A stretch of DNA of 20,200 nucleotides, from positions 1-20,200 of IMG/VR virus record IMGVR_UViG_3300010158_000399, one strand, 5' to 3'. Shown here in pieces: positions 1 to 6,723 of this stretch. The stretch's first letter is position 1. Every line of letters starts with the position of its first letter. A program made the translations under genes and the position numbers. The notes beneath the pieces were generated by a model, which saw only the letters and a program-made list of their open reading frames with translations, searched no databases and had not been told where the DNA came from. Origin of the DNA: a virus.

Positions 1-834
1 CCTTTGCAATGTGCTCTCAATAGCAAACCTGTTATGAGTGCTGTGCTAGACTGTTTGCAGGCACGAGGAATCGAAACACAAGAAAACTCCATGACGTCTG
101 ATGCGGCAGTAATTTGGTCAGTGCTGTGGCATGGGCGTATGAGACCAAATCGTGCGGTTTATGAACATTATCGAGCACAAGGTAAACCGGTAATTTGCAT
201 TGATATTGGTGCATTGTATCGAGGGCAAACTTGGAAAATTGCTGTGAACAATATAAATGCTCAGGGCTATTATGGACACCAAGAAAATTTGGACCCAGAT
301 AGACCAAAAAAACTCAAAATAAGTCTTGCATCAAATTTTTCAAACAATCCTGCCATACTAGTAGCCGCACAACACACTCAAAGTTTACAAGTGGCTGACT
401 TACCCACTTTGGAATCCTGGATTGCCAAAACTATTCAGCAGGTGAGAACACACACAGACAGACCCGTTGTGGTACGCCCGCATCCAAGATCCAAATTGAA
501 TTGGGACATATTACCAAGGGATATTCAAATTGAAAAACCAACAAAAGTAATTGATACCTATGACAGTTTTGACATACACTTTGATTTTTATGCTGTGATT
601 AATTATAATTCAGGACCGGGTATTCAAGCAGGCATTGCTGGATGTAGACCCGTTGTCGCACAATCCAGTTTGGCACACCCTGTTGCTGTAAATATAGCCG
701 ACATCGACAAACCTTATGCAATTGATCGGGCACAATGGCTGACGGAAATCTGCCATACTGAATACACTGTAGAAGAAATACAAGCCGGCACCTGGCTTGG
801 TAGAATTGCGCCAATATTAGAAGGACTCATATGA
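1..834 (+). CDS. Glycosyltransferase-like protein, C-terminal part (5' end outside window)
   Basis: The frame is open from the first base, so the gene probably begins upstream; the first possible initiator inside is a TTG at 4, giving 276 residues. The C-terminal half has a PVVVRPHPRS segment near residue 152 and, near residue 205, an YNSGPGIQAG stretch followed by GCRPVV. This arrangement (RPHPR, then an N-S-G-P loop before a G-x-x-x-V strand) resembles the nucleotide-sugar or CDP-polyol binding half of GT-B enzymes such as capsule and teichoic-acid polymerases. That comparison is by eye and the substrate is unknown. The gene overlaps the next by four bases (ATGA), and AAGGA at 821-825 serves the downstream start, so the two are translationally coupled. 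With the next two genes it forms a likely surface-glycan cluster. It could also be an unrelated phage protein of Rossmann type. Confidence 0.6.
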   Translation, partial: PLQCALNSKPVMSAVLDCLQARGIETQENSMTSDAAVIWSVLWHGRMRPNRAVYEHYRAQGKPVICIDIGALYRGQTWKIAVNNINAQGYYGHQENLDPDRPKKLKISLASNFSNNPAILVAAQHTQSLQVADLPTLESWIAKTIQQVRTHTDRPVVVRPHPRSKLNWDILPRDIQIEKPTKVIDTYDSFDIHFDFYAVINYNSGPGIQAGIAGCRPVVAQSSLAHPVAVNIADIDKPYAIDRAQWLTEICHTEYTVEEIQAGTWLGRIAPILEGLI

Positions 835-1490
835 ATTGGTTAGAATATTATCGTCAAAAGTATTATCCTTTACTCACAATCACAAATATTCCACCAGGGT
901 ATGGTTACCAGTTTGCAGAAGGCGGTCCTTCTCTAGGCCCTGGTATCTACAATCGTTTTTTAGGATTTGATATCATGTGGAGGCTGTTGTTGAATCAACA
1001 AGCAGGTAGTTTTAGCATCATAGAAACTGGTACATTGAGAGAAGGCAACAGTTGGACAGATGGACAAAGTGCATTTCTTTTTACAGAGTTTGTTAAACAC
1101 CATGGAGGACAAGTGCGTAGTGTAGATATAGATCCTGCCGCATGTGATGTTGCCCGTAATTTTATTAACAGCAACCAATTTTCAGTCACATGTAGTGACA
1201 GCGTGACTTGGCTTGCACAACAAAAAGACCTAGCTGAAGTAGATTTATTTTATCTAGACAGTTACGACGTAGATTGGAACAATGATACTGCCAGTGCCGA
1301 ACATCACTTGAAAGAGTTTTTGACCATAGAACCATTTGTAACACCAGGCACAGTTGTAGTAATAGATGATAACTCGCGTTGGGTCAACACTAACCAACGC
1401 ACCGGCAAAGGTCGACGGGTAGTAGAATATCTAGAACAGAAAAGCATCTACCCCATCTATGATGAGTATCAAATTATTTTCCAATTTTAA
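831..1490 (+). CDS. Class I SAM-dependent methyltransferase-like protein
   Basis: A 219-residue protein with the signature order of a class I (Rossmann) methyltransferase of the Methyltransf_24 type. IETGTLREG at about 64-72 stands in the SAM-binding motif I position, SVDIDP at 97-102 carries the acidic residue expected at the end of strand 2, LFYLDSYD at 139-146 matches motif IV, and VVVIDDNS at 175-182 follows as a later strand. The glycine-rich loop is unusual (E-T-G-T-L-R-E-G), so cofactor use is inferred rather than shown. The ATG overlaps the previous stop (ATGA) and has AAGGA a few bases upstream. It lies between two glycosyltransferase-like genes, so a sugar or a surface polymer is a reasonable but unproven substrate. 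Members of this fold group can also act as hydroxylases or be inactive. Confidence 0.72.
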   Translation: MNWLEYYRQKYYPLLTITNIPPGYGYQFAEGGPSLGPGIYNRFLGFDIMWRLLLNQQAGSFSIIETGTLREGNSWTDGQSAFLFTEFVKHHGGQVRSVDIDPAACDVARNFINSNQFSVTCSDSVTWLAQQKDLAEVDLFYLDSYDVDWNNDTASAEHHLKEFLTIEPFVTPGTVVVIDDNSRWVNTNQRTGKGRRVVEYLEQKSIYPIYDEYQIIFQF

Positions 1491-2215
1491 TGAGCAAAAA
1501 GAATCCTGCCATAATTGACTGTGCTTGTGTGATACATGGCAACGGATACAACTGGCAATATGTGGAACGATTGTACAACATGTTGTGCAGAGTATTCCCT
1601 CATGGCATACGCATGCATGTGTACACCGAACATGATAGATCAGTCCCACCACATATGATCAAACACATACTAAAAGACTGGGGCATTGCTGGACCAAAAA
1701 GATCTTGGTGGTACAAAATGCAGTTGTTTAATCCTGAGCATTTTGACGGCAACCTGTTGTACCTGGATCTTGATGTGGTTGTGGTTCGTGAATTAGATTT
1801 TGTAAGAGCATTGTCAACTGATTATTTTTGGGCCATTAAAGACTTTAAATATCTACAACGAGGGCAAACACACACCCTTAACTCCAGTATGATGTGGTTC
1901 AATGTAAACCAATTTAGTTGGATTTGGGATCAATTCAATGAGGCAGACGTTAATACCACAATCAAACATTATCCAGGAGACCAAGATTACTTGAGTGCGG
2001 TACTAAATGTCAACCAACGTAGATTTTTTGAAACTAAGTTTTTTGAAAGTTATCGTTGGCAATGTTTAGACGGCGGATTTGATTTTCACAAAAGAAAACA
2101 TTTGCGTCCGGGCGTGGGGGTCGAAATAGCCAACGATACTGCACTTGTTGTATTTCACGGAAAACCCAAACCGCACGAAGTACATGATCCTGTTATTGTA
2201 CAACTGTGGAAATAG
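1490..2215 (+). CDS. GT-A-type glycosyltransferase
   Basis: A 241-residue protein that looks complete for a small GT-A enzyme. LYLDLDVVVV at 90-99 holds the D-x-D motif (D93-D95) that binds a divalent metal and the nucleotide sugar. WWYKMQLF at 73-80, the N-S-S-M-M-W-F stretch at 131-137, GDQDYL at 163-168 and a C-terminal VFHGKPKPHE at 221-230 match the usual order of conserved blocks in GT8-like transferases, where the late histidine also contacts the metal. The donor sugar and acceptor cannot be read from the sequence; virion, host-surface or DNA-base glycosylation are all possible. The start codon shares one base with the previous stop (TAATG). The gene is followed immediately by the first early-type promoter, so it is likely the last gene of its operon. 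Confidence 0.85.
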   Translation: MSKKNPAIIDCACVIHGNGYNWQYVERLYNMLCRVFPHGIRMHVYTEHDRSVPPHMIKHILKDWGIAGPKRSWWYKMQLFNPEHFDGNLLYLDLDVVVVRELDFVRALSTDYFWAIKDFKYLQRGQTHTLNSSMMWFNVNQFSWIWDQFNEADVNTTIKHYPGDQDYLSAVLNVNQRRFFETKFFESYRWQCLDGGFDFHKRKHLRPGVGVEIANDTALVVFHGKPKPHEVHDPVIVQLWK

Positions 2216-2233
2216 GTAATACTTAGGTAGTAC

Positions 2234-2262
2234 TTGACCATCAATTGCTCTTTTGCTATAAT
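2234..2262 (+). promoter_or_regulatory. Sigma-70-like early promoter P1
   Basis: TTGACC at 2234-2239 and a perfect TATAAT at 2257-2262 are separated by 17 bp, with an extended -10 TG (TGC before TATAAT). The 42-base block 2231-2272 recurs at 2951-2992 with only two changes. A Shine-Dalgarno AAGGAGC lies just downstream before the ATG at 2286. Confidence 0.88.
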
Positions 2263-2285
2263 AGACACATAGTAAGGAGCAAAAG

Positions 2286-2414
2286 ATGCAGATGATTACA
2301 GGACAACCCAAATATGTAGAGAGACGTGTTGCACAGTTTGTAGCACAGGGCTACAGAATAGTCCTGCGTCATGTCCATCCGGATGCGTCTATAACTGTCA
2401 AATTGGAGCGATAA
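2286..2414 (+). CDS. Small early protein, 42 residues, unknown function
   Basis: A short reading frame that begins at the ATG nine bases after AAGGAG (2274-2279), directly behind promoter P1, and stops at a TAA that shares its last base with the next ATG (TAATG). The product is basic (MQMITGQPKYVERRVAQFVA at the start, then arginine and histidine-rich) and has no recognisable domain, signal peptide or membrane segment. A later ATG (third codon) is an alternative start. The strong promoter, good ribosome site and coupling to the next gene are the evidence that it is real. Phages often make such small early proteins to modify the host, but nothing here shows what this one does. Confidence 0.75.
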   Translation: MQMITGQPKYVERRVAQFVAQGYRIVLRHVHPDASITVKLER

Positions 2415-2644
2415 TGGGATACAAAGTAATTGCAGACAAGTTTGAAACAGATCTAATGCGCCAAAAGTACGGGCCACGCACGGGACTGGAAGGCCCGTTT
2501 AAATATGCGTCTGGGCGAGTACTGTATTACGATCCCAAAGAAGGGCGTTATTATGACCCCACTACAGATTTCTACGTGTCTAACGAGGAAATGGACGCAG
2601 AGCATGCAATTATTGTGCAAAAACTAGTGGATTACCAAAAGTAA
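2414..2644 (+). CDS. Small early protein, 76 residues, unknown function
   Basis: Second gene of the P1 transcript, translationally coupled to the 42-residue gene by a TAATG overlap. The protein is tyrosine-rich and charged. Its central part reads VLYYDPKEGRYYDPTTDFYV (about residues 36-55), a double Y-Y-D-P motif that suggests a small beta-hairpin domain, followed by an acidic helix. I do not recognise the family. Its TAA stop (2642-2644) sits exactly in the centre of a 15-base palindrome that precedes promoter P2, so the end of this gene is part of a repeated regulatory unit. Confidence 0.78.
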   Translation: MGYKVIADKFETDLMRQKYGPRTGLEGPFKYASGRVLYYDPKEGRYYDPTTDFYVSNEEMDAEHAIIVQKLVDYQK

Positions 2645-2665
2645 TACTTTTGCTGTACTTGACCA
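2637..2665 (+). repeat. 29-base repeat, copy 1: palindrome plus promoter -35
   Basis: AAAAGTAATACTTTT (2637-2651) is a perfect palindrome around a central A and contains the stop codon of the upstream gene. It is followed by TGCTG and TACTTGACCA, which carries the -35 of promoter P2. The same 29 bases occur again at 2932-2960. Confidence 0.9.
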
Positions 2666-2687
2666 ATAAACCCCAACGTGCTATAAT
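2659..2687 (+). promoter_or_regulatory. Sigma-70-like early promoter P2
   Basis: TTGACC at 2659-2664 and TATAAT at 2682-2687 with a 17-bp spacer and an extended -10 TG. It drives the small membrane protein at 2718, which has AAGGA at 2706-2710 as ribosome site. Confidence 0.87.
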
Positions 2688-2717
2688 TATGGCATACAAA
2701 GCAAAAAGGAATACAAA

Positions 2718-2939
2718 ATGACACTTAAACAAACCGCCCTAGTTCAAACCGCAGGCATCTGTGCCACAATGTTAGCCCTGTCGCTAGGTGTAAACTTATT
2801 GTTTACCATGTTGACAGCCCAAGAATTAGCAACCCTGCTTGCAGTGGGAAGTATTACAATATTGGTATATTGCATGTACCAAGTGGTGCTGAGTCGCTTG
2901 GAATACAGCCAAAAACTTGATGAAATCGCTAAAAAGTAA
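2718..2939 (+). CDS. Small membrane protein with two predicted transmembrane helices
   Basis: A 73-residue protein with two hydrophobic stretches: roughly residues 8-33 (ALVQTAGICATMLALSLGVN and on to LLFTML) and 38-56 (LATLLAVGSITILVYCMYQV). Short charged ends follow, the C-terminal tail being lysine-rich (QKLDEIAKK). This predicts a helical hairpin in the inner membrane with both ends on the same side. It is alone on its own strong promoter with a good ribosome site (AAGGA, seven bases before the ATG), an arrangement typical of early phage proteins that act on the host envelope, for example in superinfection exclusion; that role is only inference. Its stop codon lies in the centre of the second copy of the palindrome. 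Confidence 0.82.
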   Translation: MTLKQTALVQTAGICATMLALSLGVNLLFTMLTAQELATLLAVGSITILVYCMYQVVLSRLEYSQKLDEIAKK

Positions 2940-2960
2940 TACTTTTGCTGTACTTGACCA
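2932..2960 (+). repeat. 29-base repeat, copy 2: palindrome plus promoter -35
   Basis: Identical over 29 bases to 2637-2665: the palindrome AAAAGTAATACTTTT (2932-2946), again with a gene's TAA stop in its centre, then the -35 region of promoter P3. A weaker, diverged version (GGTAATACTTAGG, then TACTTGACCA) precedes P1 at 2215-2240. Confidence 0.9.
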
Positions 2961-2982
2961 TTAATTGCTCTTTTGTTATAAT
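2954..2982 (+). promoter_or_regulatory. Sigma-70-like early promoter P3
   Basis: TTGACC at 2954-2959 and TATAAT at 2977-2982, 17-bp spacer, extended -10 TG. It is almost identical to P1 from the -35 to beyond the transcription start. It drives the AAA ATPase gene, which has AAGGAG at 3017-3022. Confidence 0.88.
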
Positions 2983-3028
2983 AGACACATAGACAGTAAA
3001 CATTAACCCGCACAAAAAGGAGCCAACT

Positions 3029-4066
3029 ATGAGTGCAATCCGTGTTTTAAATGGTACATATCGCAACCAACCCGTTCGCAATATGTCTTTTACTCTTGTA
3101 AAAGGTTACCAGTCCGGTACCAAAGGTAATTTTGTAACAGTTAAAAACGACAACAATTTTCCCGGGTATAGTGACACAATCCGTATCAACGTAAACGGTA
3201 TTCAAGATTTTGAATACATCAATGGAGAAGCAATGCAGACTAATACAGTACATTTTGAAAAACCAACAGCAACACCTGCACCCGTGGAAACAGACGAGCA
3301 AGCCATGGACCGTATCCGTGAGCGTTTTGACATACTTACAGAGATGACCAAAGCCACAGTGAGTGGCGACATACGTGCCATGATTGTGAGTGGCCCTCCT
3401 GGAGTTGGCAAGAGTTTTGGTGTTGAGACTGAGATTGAGAAGGCATGTTTGTTTGACAAACTTGCTGGCAAACGCCTACGTGCCGAAGTGGTAAAAGGTA
3501 GTGCAACTCCTATTGGCTTGTTCCAAGTATTGTACAAGTACTCGGATGAAAATTGCGTTATTGTGTTTGATGACTGTGACAGTATTTTATTAGATGACGT
3601 GGCCCTTAACTTGTTGAAGGGTGCATTAGACTCAAGCAAAAAACGTACCATCAGTTGGTTAAGTGAGAGCAGTGCCTTACGCCGTGAAGGCATCCCAGAC
3701 CGTTTTGACTTTAAGGGTTCGGTAATTTTTATTACAAACTTGAAGTTTGACAAAATGAAATCGCAAAAATTGCGTGATCACTTGGATGCATTGCAATCAC
3801 GCTGTCACTACCTGGATTTGACCCTGGACACCATGCGTGACAAGTTGTTGCGTATCAAACAGATTGCCAAAGATGGTGTGTTGTTTGCAGATTATGAATT
3901 TGAACCTGAAGTGCAAGATGACATTATTGATTTTATGCACACCAACAAGGACCGTTTGCGTGAGGTGAGCTTGCGTATGGCGCTGAAGATTGCAGACTTG
4001 CGCAAGATGAGTGTGCTTAATTGGAAGCGCCTTGCAGAGACAACATGTATGAAAGTGGCAGGTTAA
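3029..4066 (+). CDS. AAA-family ATPase
   Basis: A 345-residue protein. Residues 1 to about 75 form a separate, beta-rich N-terminal region (VKGYQSG, FVTVKNDNNF), joined by a proline/threonine linker (about 78-88) to an AAA module. Walker A is GPPGVGKS at 122-129 and Walker B is VIVFDDCD at 177-184. A sensor-like segment reads VIFITNL near 232-238, and LQSRCHYLDL further on includes a likely arginine finger. The C-terminal helical part probably forms the lid. The module resembles AAA proteins that remodel DNA or protein complexes; the partner is unknown. It is not an obvious gp44 clamp loader. It has its own strong early-type promoter and ribosome site, suggesting high early expression. A 37-residue gene follows one base after its stop. 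Confidence 0.85.
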   Translation: MSAIRVLNGTYRNQPVRNMSFTLVKGYQSGTKGNFVTVKNDNNFPGYSDTIRINVNGIQDFEYINGEAMQTNTVHFEKPTATPAPVETDEQAMDRIRERFDILTEMTKATVSGDIRAMIVSGPPGVGKSFGVETEIEKACLFDKLAGKRLRAEVVKGSATPIGLFQVLYKYSDENCVIVFDDCDSILLDDVALNLLKGALDSSKKRTISWLSESSALRREGIPDRFDFKGSVIFITNLKFDKMKSQKLRDHLDALQSRCHYLDLTLDTMRDKLLRIKQIAKDGVLFADYEFEPEVQDDIIDFMHTNKDRLREVSLRMALKIADLRKMSVLNWKRLAETTCMKVAG

Positions 4067-4067
4067 T

Positions 4068-4181
4068 ATGGAATGGCAAATTTGGGATGAAGGTTTATAC
4101 TTGTACAGTGTTTACACCTTGGAAGAAGCTGAGGAACACAAGGCAGTCGGCTTCGAAATTAAAGCATTAGAGTTAGTTTAA
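4068..4181 (+). CDS. Small acidic protein, 37 residues, unknown function
   Basis: A short frame one base after the ATPase stop (TAATATGG), ending just before two hairpins and the terminator. The start reads MEWQIWDEGLYLYSVYTLEE; the rest is a short acidic helix ending in KALELV. No domain is recognised. Support comes from its tight coupling to the ATPase gene and its position filling the space exactly up to the terminator. A clear ribosome site is not visible, so translation by re-initiation is likely. Confidence 0.55.
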   Translation: MEWQIWDEGLYLYSVYTLEEAEEHKAVGFEIKALELV

Positions 4182-4209
4182 TCTGGGCATTGGTTGGCTC
4201 CGGCCCAGA
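4182..4209 (+). other. Hairpin upstream of the terminator
   Basis: TCTGGGC (4182-4188) can pair with GCCCAGA (4203-4209), a perfect 7-bp stem with a 14-base loop starting right after the upstream stop codon. It may protect the mRNA 3' end or assist termination. Confidence 0.5.
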
Positions 4210-4215
4210 CTTTGA

Positions 4216-4240
4216 CAGGGACTTTGGTCCCTGTTTTTTT
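4216..4240 (+). terminator. Rho-independent terminator of the early operon
   Basis: CAGGGAC (4216-4222) pairs perfectly with GTCCCTG (4227-4233) around the loop TTTG and is followed by seven T residues (4234-4240). The last two T residues are also the start of the -35 box of the next promoter. Confidence 0.93.
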
Positions 4241-4267
4241 GACTTTTACTTGCTAATACTATATACT
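4239..4267 (+). promoter_or_regulatory. Promoter of the first radical SAM gene (leaderless)
   Basis: TTGACT (4239-4244), 17-bp spacer, TATACT (4262-4267), then six bases and the ATG at 4274. Transcription would be expected to start at or next to the A of the ATG. The -35 overlaps the terminator T-tract. An imperfect operator-like repeat, ATACTA at 4256-4261 and TAGTAT at 4267-4272, spans the -10. Confidence 0.8.
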
Positions 4268-4273
4268 AGTATC

Positions 4274-5404
4274 ATGCCCTTTTGTTATTCACCATGGACC
4301 AATGTCGATATTGACCCTGTCGGGGCTATAACACCTTGTTGCAAATTTGACACCAAACATTATTCTGAACAGTTTAACATACAAACACATACTATCAAAC
4401 AATACGCTCAAAGTCAATTGGTTCAAGAAATTAAAAAAGACTTTGTAAATGGCACCTGGCCCAAGGGATGCGAGAGGTGCCGGATTGAAGAAAACAACTC
4501 AATTGAAAGCAAACGCATCTTAGACTACGCACGGTGGGAAGAGCATTACAAAGAATATGATCTTGAACATGATCAATTTATTACTGCAAGTGTAGCATTT
4601 GGTAATACTTGCAATTTGAAATGTATTACATGCAATCCAATTGCATCAAGTATGTGGCAGCAAGAACATAAGAAAATTTTTAATGTTGAAGTACCACACT
4701 TTAAATTTTACAAACAAAACTTTGTGAATGATTTCACTGGTAGTGTTCCTGATATTGTGCATTTAGACGTACCTGGTGGAGAACCGTTTTTAAGCGGAGT
4801 GCCTGAACAAAAATTATTGCTACAACATTACATTGATAGTGGTCGGGCCGACAAGATTACACTGCACTACACTACCAACGTCACTGTATTTCCATCACAA
4901 GATTGGTGGGATCTTTGGAAACATTTTAAAGAAATTGATATACAATTAAGCATAGACGGAATACACGCACGATACGAATACATACGTTTTCCTGCCAAAT
5001 GGAAAGATACCGTGGTCAATGTCAAACAATATTTGCAAAAAGAAAAAGATATAAGTAACATAAGACTCAGTGTTAGCCATACAGTTAGTGCATACAATAT
5101 ATTGTATCTTGATGAGTTTTGTACATGGGCTAGTCAAATTGGATTACCGAAACCCTGGTTAGGGCGTGTACATTATCCGCATTACATGCGCCCCGGCGTA
5201 TGGCCCAATGATGCTAAAAATTTTATAAAAGATAAAATATTACAATCCGCAATAACCGAAATACATCTGTGGGCGCATTTAATGGCCAATCACGATGATA
5301 GTGAGAATTTTGATTTGTTCTGTCAGAGACTAAAACAACACGATGATTACAGGGGAGTTAACTTTGCAACAGTATTTTCCGAATTAAAAAATTACATCAA
5401 ATGA
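4274..5404 (+). CDS. Radical SAM protein with N-terminal cysteine pairs (radical SAM 1)
   Basis: A 376-residue enzyme. C113, C117 and C120 form CxxxCxxC (context FGNTCNLKCITCNP), which holds the 4Fe-4S cluster that cleaves S-adenosylmethionine, and VPGGEPFLSG near 167-176 is the GGEP SAM-binding motif. Before the core are a Cys-Cys pair (C22-C23) and CERC (C66, C69), which may bind an auxiliary cluster as in twitch/SPASM-type proteins. The substrate is unknown. I chose the ATG at 4274 because the open frame upstream runs through the terminator and promoter; this start lies six bases after the -10, so the mRNA is probably leaderless. The protein is similar to the gene at 18130: both have a C-C pair, C-x-x-C, CxxxCxxC, GGEP and a later R-F-P-A-K-W segment. 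It overlaps the next gene by ATGA. Confidence 0.9.
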   Translation: MPFCYSPWTNVDIDPVGAITPCCKFDTKHYSEQFNIQTHTIKQYAQSQLVQEIKKDFVNGTWPKGCERCRIEENNSIESKRILDYARWEEHYKEYDLEHDQFITASVAFGNTCNLKCITCNPIASSMWQQEHKKIFNVEVPHFKFYKQNFVNDFTGSVPDIVHLDVPGGEPFLSGVPEQKLLLQHYIDSGRADKITLHYTTNVTVFPSQDWWDLWKHFKEIDIQLSIDGIHARYEYIRFPAKWKDTVVNVKQYLQKEKDISNIRLSVSHTVSAYNILYLDEFCTWASQIGLPKPWLGRVHYPHYMRPGVWPNDAKNFIKDKILQSAITEIHLWAHLMANHDDSENFDLFCQRLKQHDDYRGVNFATVFSELKNYIK

Positions 5405-6723
5405 ACAAACAATATGCTGTTATACCTTTGTTAGAAAAAAAGAGTAAGTTTTTTTGTCCAGCCAAATGGACTGAACTGTTTTTGTATTTGAATCACGGAA
5501 CAAGCAACAGTTGCCACCACCCGTTGCCACACGAGATTCCCAAAGAATTATTATCCAACCCAGCAGTACTACACAACACTCCTCACAAGTTGGAACAACA
5601 ACGTTTAATGATGAATGGAATACGACCCGAAGAGTGCCACATGTGCTGGCACATTGAAGATTCAAATCCCGATGCAGTAAGTGATCGCATAGTAAAAAGC
5701 CAACACTGGCAAGACAAAATAGCAGATCTTGTGGTCGATCCCAGCTATGTGCCACCTTTTATTGAGGTGATATTTGACAACTATTGTAATTTGTCTTGTA
5801 GTTATTGTGACTCTGGGCAGAGCTCTTCTTGGGCAGCCAAAATACACACTCAACCATTACACCTAGAGTCCGACCATCGACACTTGTACTCAAAAATACA
5901 CATTGCACCGGGTACCACTAAAAAAGAATATCTTGATGCATGGTTAAAGTGGTGGCCGCAGATTCGAAATCAGGTCCAGATACTTAAAATTAGTGGTGGC
6001 GAGCCATTGATGAGCAAAAACTTTTGGCAGTTTGTTGAGTCTCTAGGCTCTGCACCAAACTTAACAATTGCCATCAACAGTAATTGTTCTGTAGATATCA
6101 AATACCTCAAACGGTTTGCTGAGTACGCACCAAATTTTCTTAAAGTTATAATTTCTGCCAGTATTGATGCCACAGGAGATATTGCCGAATACGCAAGACA
6201 AGGATTAGACTACACGCAATTCTTAACCAACATAGAATACTGGTGTTCCGAAACTTCAGATAATTGTTTTCTTAAACTGCAAAGCACAGTCAGCATACTA
6301 AATGTATGGGGGCTAACAGACAAGTTTGATTTAAATATACAATTGAGAAAAAAATATCCCGCTCGCATCTTAGATTTTTACAGCACTGTAGTTCGCGCAC
6401 CAGAATTCCAGTCTGTGTCTTTATTACCAGAAACAATAAAACAACAGATTGGGCAACGGATGCAAATTTGGTTTAAAAATAATAAACAATCATTAACTGA
6501 AACTGAACAAATCTTTGTAAACAAAACTATTGGATATCTATTAGATAACCCTATTCCGCAACATACGTTTGATAGCAGAGTTTTAGAGATTGACTTTGTG
6601 AAGTTTTTGCAGTATTATAACAACTCTAGCAAATTAAAATATCAACATATATATCCAAAGGAATTTTTAAATTGGATACAATCAATAAGCAATTATGAAA
6701 CGATGCACAATACAAATACGTGA
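5401..6723 (+). CDS. Radical SAM protein, divergent (radical SAM 2)
   Basis: A 440-residue protein coupled by ATGA to radical SAM 1. The CxxxCxxC motif is at C129, C133 and C136 (context DNYCNLSCSYCDSG) and ISGGEPLMSK at 197-206 gives the GGEP motif. The N-terminal part has scattered cysteines (C19, C38) and E-C-H-M-C-W with C79 and C82, comparable in position to the CxxC of its neighbour but without the Cys-Cys pair. It is longer and clearly more distant from the other two radical SAM proteins. The tandem arrangement suggests the two act on the same substrate or in successive steps, which is inference. The 3' end overlaps the UvsW start by 29 bp, consistent with later insertion of the radical SAM pair in front of a core gene. 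Base composition is AT-rich compared with UvsW. Confidence 0.9.
   Translation: MNKQYAVIPLLEKKSKFFCPAKWTELFLYLNHGTSNSCHHPLPHEIPKELLSNPAVLHNTPHKLEQQRLMMNGIRPEECHMCWHIEDSNPDAVSDRIVKSQHWQDKIADLVVDPSYVPPFIEVIFDNYCNLSCSYCDSGQSSSWAAKIHTQPLHLESDHRHLYSKIHIAPGTTKKEYLDAWLKWWPQIRNQVQILKISGGEPLMSKNFWQFVESLGSAPNLTIAINSNCSVDIKYLKRFAEYAPNFLKVIISASIDATGDIAEYARQGLDYTQFLTNIEYWCSETSDNCFLKLQSTVSILNVWGLTDKFDLNIQLRKKYPARILDFYSTVVRAPEFQSVSLLPETIKQQIGQRMQIWFKNNKQSLTETEQIFVNKTIGYLLDNPIPQHTFDSRVLEIDFVKFLQYYNNSSKLKYQHIYPKEFLNWIQSISNYETMHNTNT

Noticed and set aside
3202-3753. 183-residue minus-strand open frame
   Set aside because: It lies entirely opposite the AAA ATPase, whose motifs are clear; the product is low-complexity serine-rich with no ribosome site.
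4190-4273. In-frame upstream extension of radical SAM 1 (start at 4190)
   Set aside because: It would translate through a strong terminator and the promoter. The ATG at 4274 gives the natural N-terminus MPFCYSPW.
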